From Paracrocinitomix mangrovi (GTDB lineage Bacteria; Bacteroidota; Bacteroidia; Flavobacteriales_D; Crocinitomicaceae): a DNA stretch of 64,000 nt. Below are positions 63,288-64,000 of this stretch, in pieces (the first letter of the stretch is position 1; each line of letters starts with the position of its first letter). The position numbers and the translations under genes were made by a program. The notes below the pieces were generated by a model. It saw nothing but the letters and a program-made list of their open reading frames with translations. It made no database searches and was not told where the DNA came from. Location: contig NZ_CP091819.1 in the NCBI RefSeq assembly GCF_019740355.2, positions 2,294,001 to 2,358,000 of the forward strand. Reading direction: 5' to 3'.

Positions 63288-63464
63288 ACCTAACACATTA
63301 GCTAAAGCTAAGCGGCTACGCGAAGGCAATGCAGAATCCTGAGTTTTGGCCACGGCACTTCAAGCTTTGCTTCGCTGAAGCTACGCGAAAGCGAAGACGA
63401 CATTCAACTACAGCAAAGCTCTCGTTGAACAAAGTAAATTGCTAGCTTTACCCAAACGTTATGG
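63288..63464 (+). repeat. attC-like site 32 (degenerate middle)
   Basis: 177 bp. Boxes ACCTAAC/GTTATGG. Outer parts are good, but the middle has lost the GTCCGAC/GTCGGAC helix and carries the GCTTCGCTGAAGC insert shared with site 30. Confidence 0.78.
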
Positions 63465-64000
63465 CATATTGGCGCACCATATTATTATTCTTCTCAATAT
63501 TAATATTGCTTTCATTTACATTTGGGAACTCTAATGATACGATTGAACCTGTCAAACTGCATAGAACGATAAATTCTGAGTGTAACAGTGAACTTGACCC
63601 ATTTCTCTTAATAGACCGTATAATTTCAAAGACATTCAAAGGGGATTCATTATTTCTTACTCTGGGTCTCAAGGAGAATTGTTGCATTGATTTCAATCCA
63701 GATATTAACTTTAAGAACAATGTTCTCGAAATCGAATTAGACACAACAACAGGTGAAAAAATCTTTTGTGCATGCAATTGTTGTTTTGAGTTAACTCTTG
63801 TACTAACTGGAATCACCGACACTTCATTCCAAGTAAAAATTGAAGACAATATTATTCCATTTAGCGAACATCCTTATGAAACCTATCCAATTCAGTTTCA
63901 AATTTACAATGGAGATACAATCAACATGTACAACATTTATGGTCTGAAACAAGGCATTTGGGTCAAATTTGATGATAGTACAGGTCAAGTTAAAAACAAG
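63461..64000 (+). CDS. Cassette 33: exported protein, cut by the window edge
   Basis: Open frame of 180 codons to the last base, beginning at the ATG in the R' box (GTTATGG). Hydrophobic N-terminus (ILLFFSILILLSFTFG) as a signal peptide or anchor, then a Cys-rich part (KENCCIDF, FCACNCCFEL). It ends YGLKQGIWVKFDD, MORN-like. The C-terminus and its att site lie outside. Confidence 0.7.
   Translation, partial: MAYWRTILLFFSILILLSFTFGNSNDTIEPVKLHRTINSECNSELDPFLLIDRIISKTFKGDSLFLTLGLKENCCIDFNPDINFKNNVLEIELDTTTGEKIFCACNCCFELTLVLTGITDTSFQVKIEDNIIPFSEHPYETYPIQFQIYNGDTINMYNIYGLKQGIWVKFDDSTGQVKNK

Larger units (their letters stand above)
35887..64000 (+). mobile_element. Integron-like platform: recombinase, attI-like site and array of 33 cassettes
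   Basis: A tyrosine recombinase gene is followed at once by an attI-like region and by 32 directly repeated attC-like sites that alternate with short, unrelated genes. The exchange point G^TTR can be derived from covariation: bases just after it pair with the end of the same cassette, while inner arms pair within one site. All sites have the same orientation. The array continues past the right edge. Unlike classical integrons, the recombinase points the same way as the cassettes and lacks the IntI-specific insertion. Confidence 0.9.

Noticed and set aside
37564-63464. Repeats at regular spacing as a CRISPR array
   Set aside because: Repeats are 130-230 bp and what lies between them are full genes of different length, so this is a cassette array.

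Overview
The window is a 64-kb piece of an AT-rich Bacteroidota chromosome, most likely Flavobacteriales and possibly Fluviicola/Crocinitomix-like. This rests on type IX secretion C-terminal sorting domains, a LytTR regulator next to a propeller sensor kinase, many signal-peptide and OmpA-type envelope proteins, and promoters of the Bacteroidota TAnnTTTG type. The species itself is an inference.

Bases 1-35,300 are an ordinary chromosomal backbone. They hold a cut-off secreted protein, an outer-membrane protein and coaX; two small paralogous secreted proteins and a lipoprotein; tRNA-Phe; a 2571-residue adhesin-like protein with an N-terminal barrel-like part, many Ig-like modules and a Thr/Gly tail; a LytTR two-component system; a TonB-like protein; two tandem M43 metalloproteases with sorting domains; an SDR/rhodanese/PLP-enzyme cluster; OmpA proteins around a 1150-residue outer-membrane protein; a Rieske protein; and a TetR-ABC-HlyD-TolC export operon whose ABC protein seems to lack key ATPase residues. 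tRNA-Ala(GGC) closes this part.

Bases 35,414-64,000 are the remarkable part: an integron-like gene-cassette array that runs off the right edge. A zinc-ribbon gene and a divergent tyrosine recombinase share a 28-bp near-palindrome. A short attI-like region with a perfect 26-bp palindrome follows the recombinase. Then come 33 cassettes (the last cut), separated by 32 attC-like sites of mostly 166-192 bp. All sites point the same way, and 31 of 32 keep the pattern AAAAC-N6-YAAC ... CAAACG-TTR-N6-ATT. Two kinds of covariation place the exchange point at G^TTR. The inner L arms pair within each site, whereas the outer N6 blocks pair between the first bases of a cassette and the end of the same cassette. 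The recombinase lacks the insertion typical of IntI integrases, carries an N-terminal extension and points the same way as the cassettes. I therefore read this as a Bacteroidota cassette system driven by a non-IntI recombinase.

Most cassettes hold one short gene 15-40 bp after the exchange point. About two thirds encode lipoproteins, exported proteins or membrane proteins. Others resemble phage-defence or toxin-immunity families (putAbiC-like, Imm11-like, DUF4304-like, KTSC-like, J-domain). Four cassettes carry genes on the opposite strand and one may carry a small RNA. Two cassettes occur twice. Each site also keeps a TAnnTTTR motif just before the exchange point that looks like a promoter -7 box, so every cassette may be transcribed from the site upstream of it.
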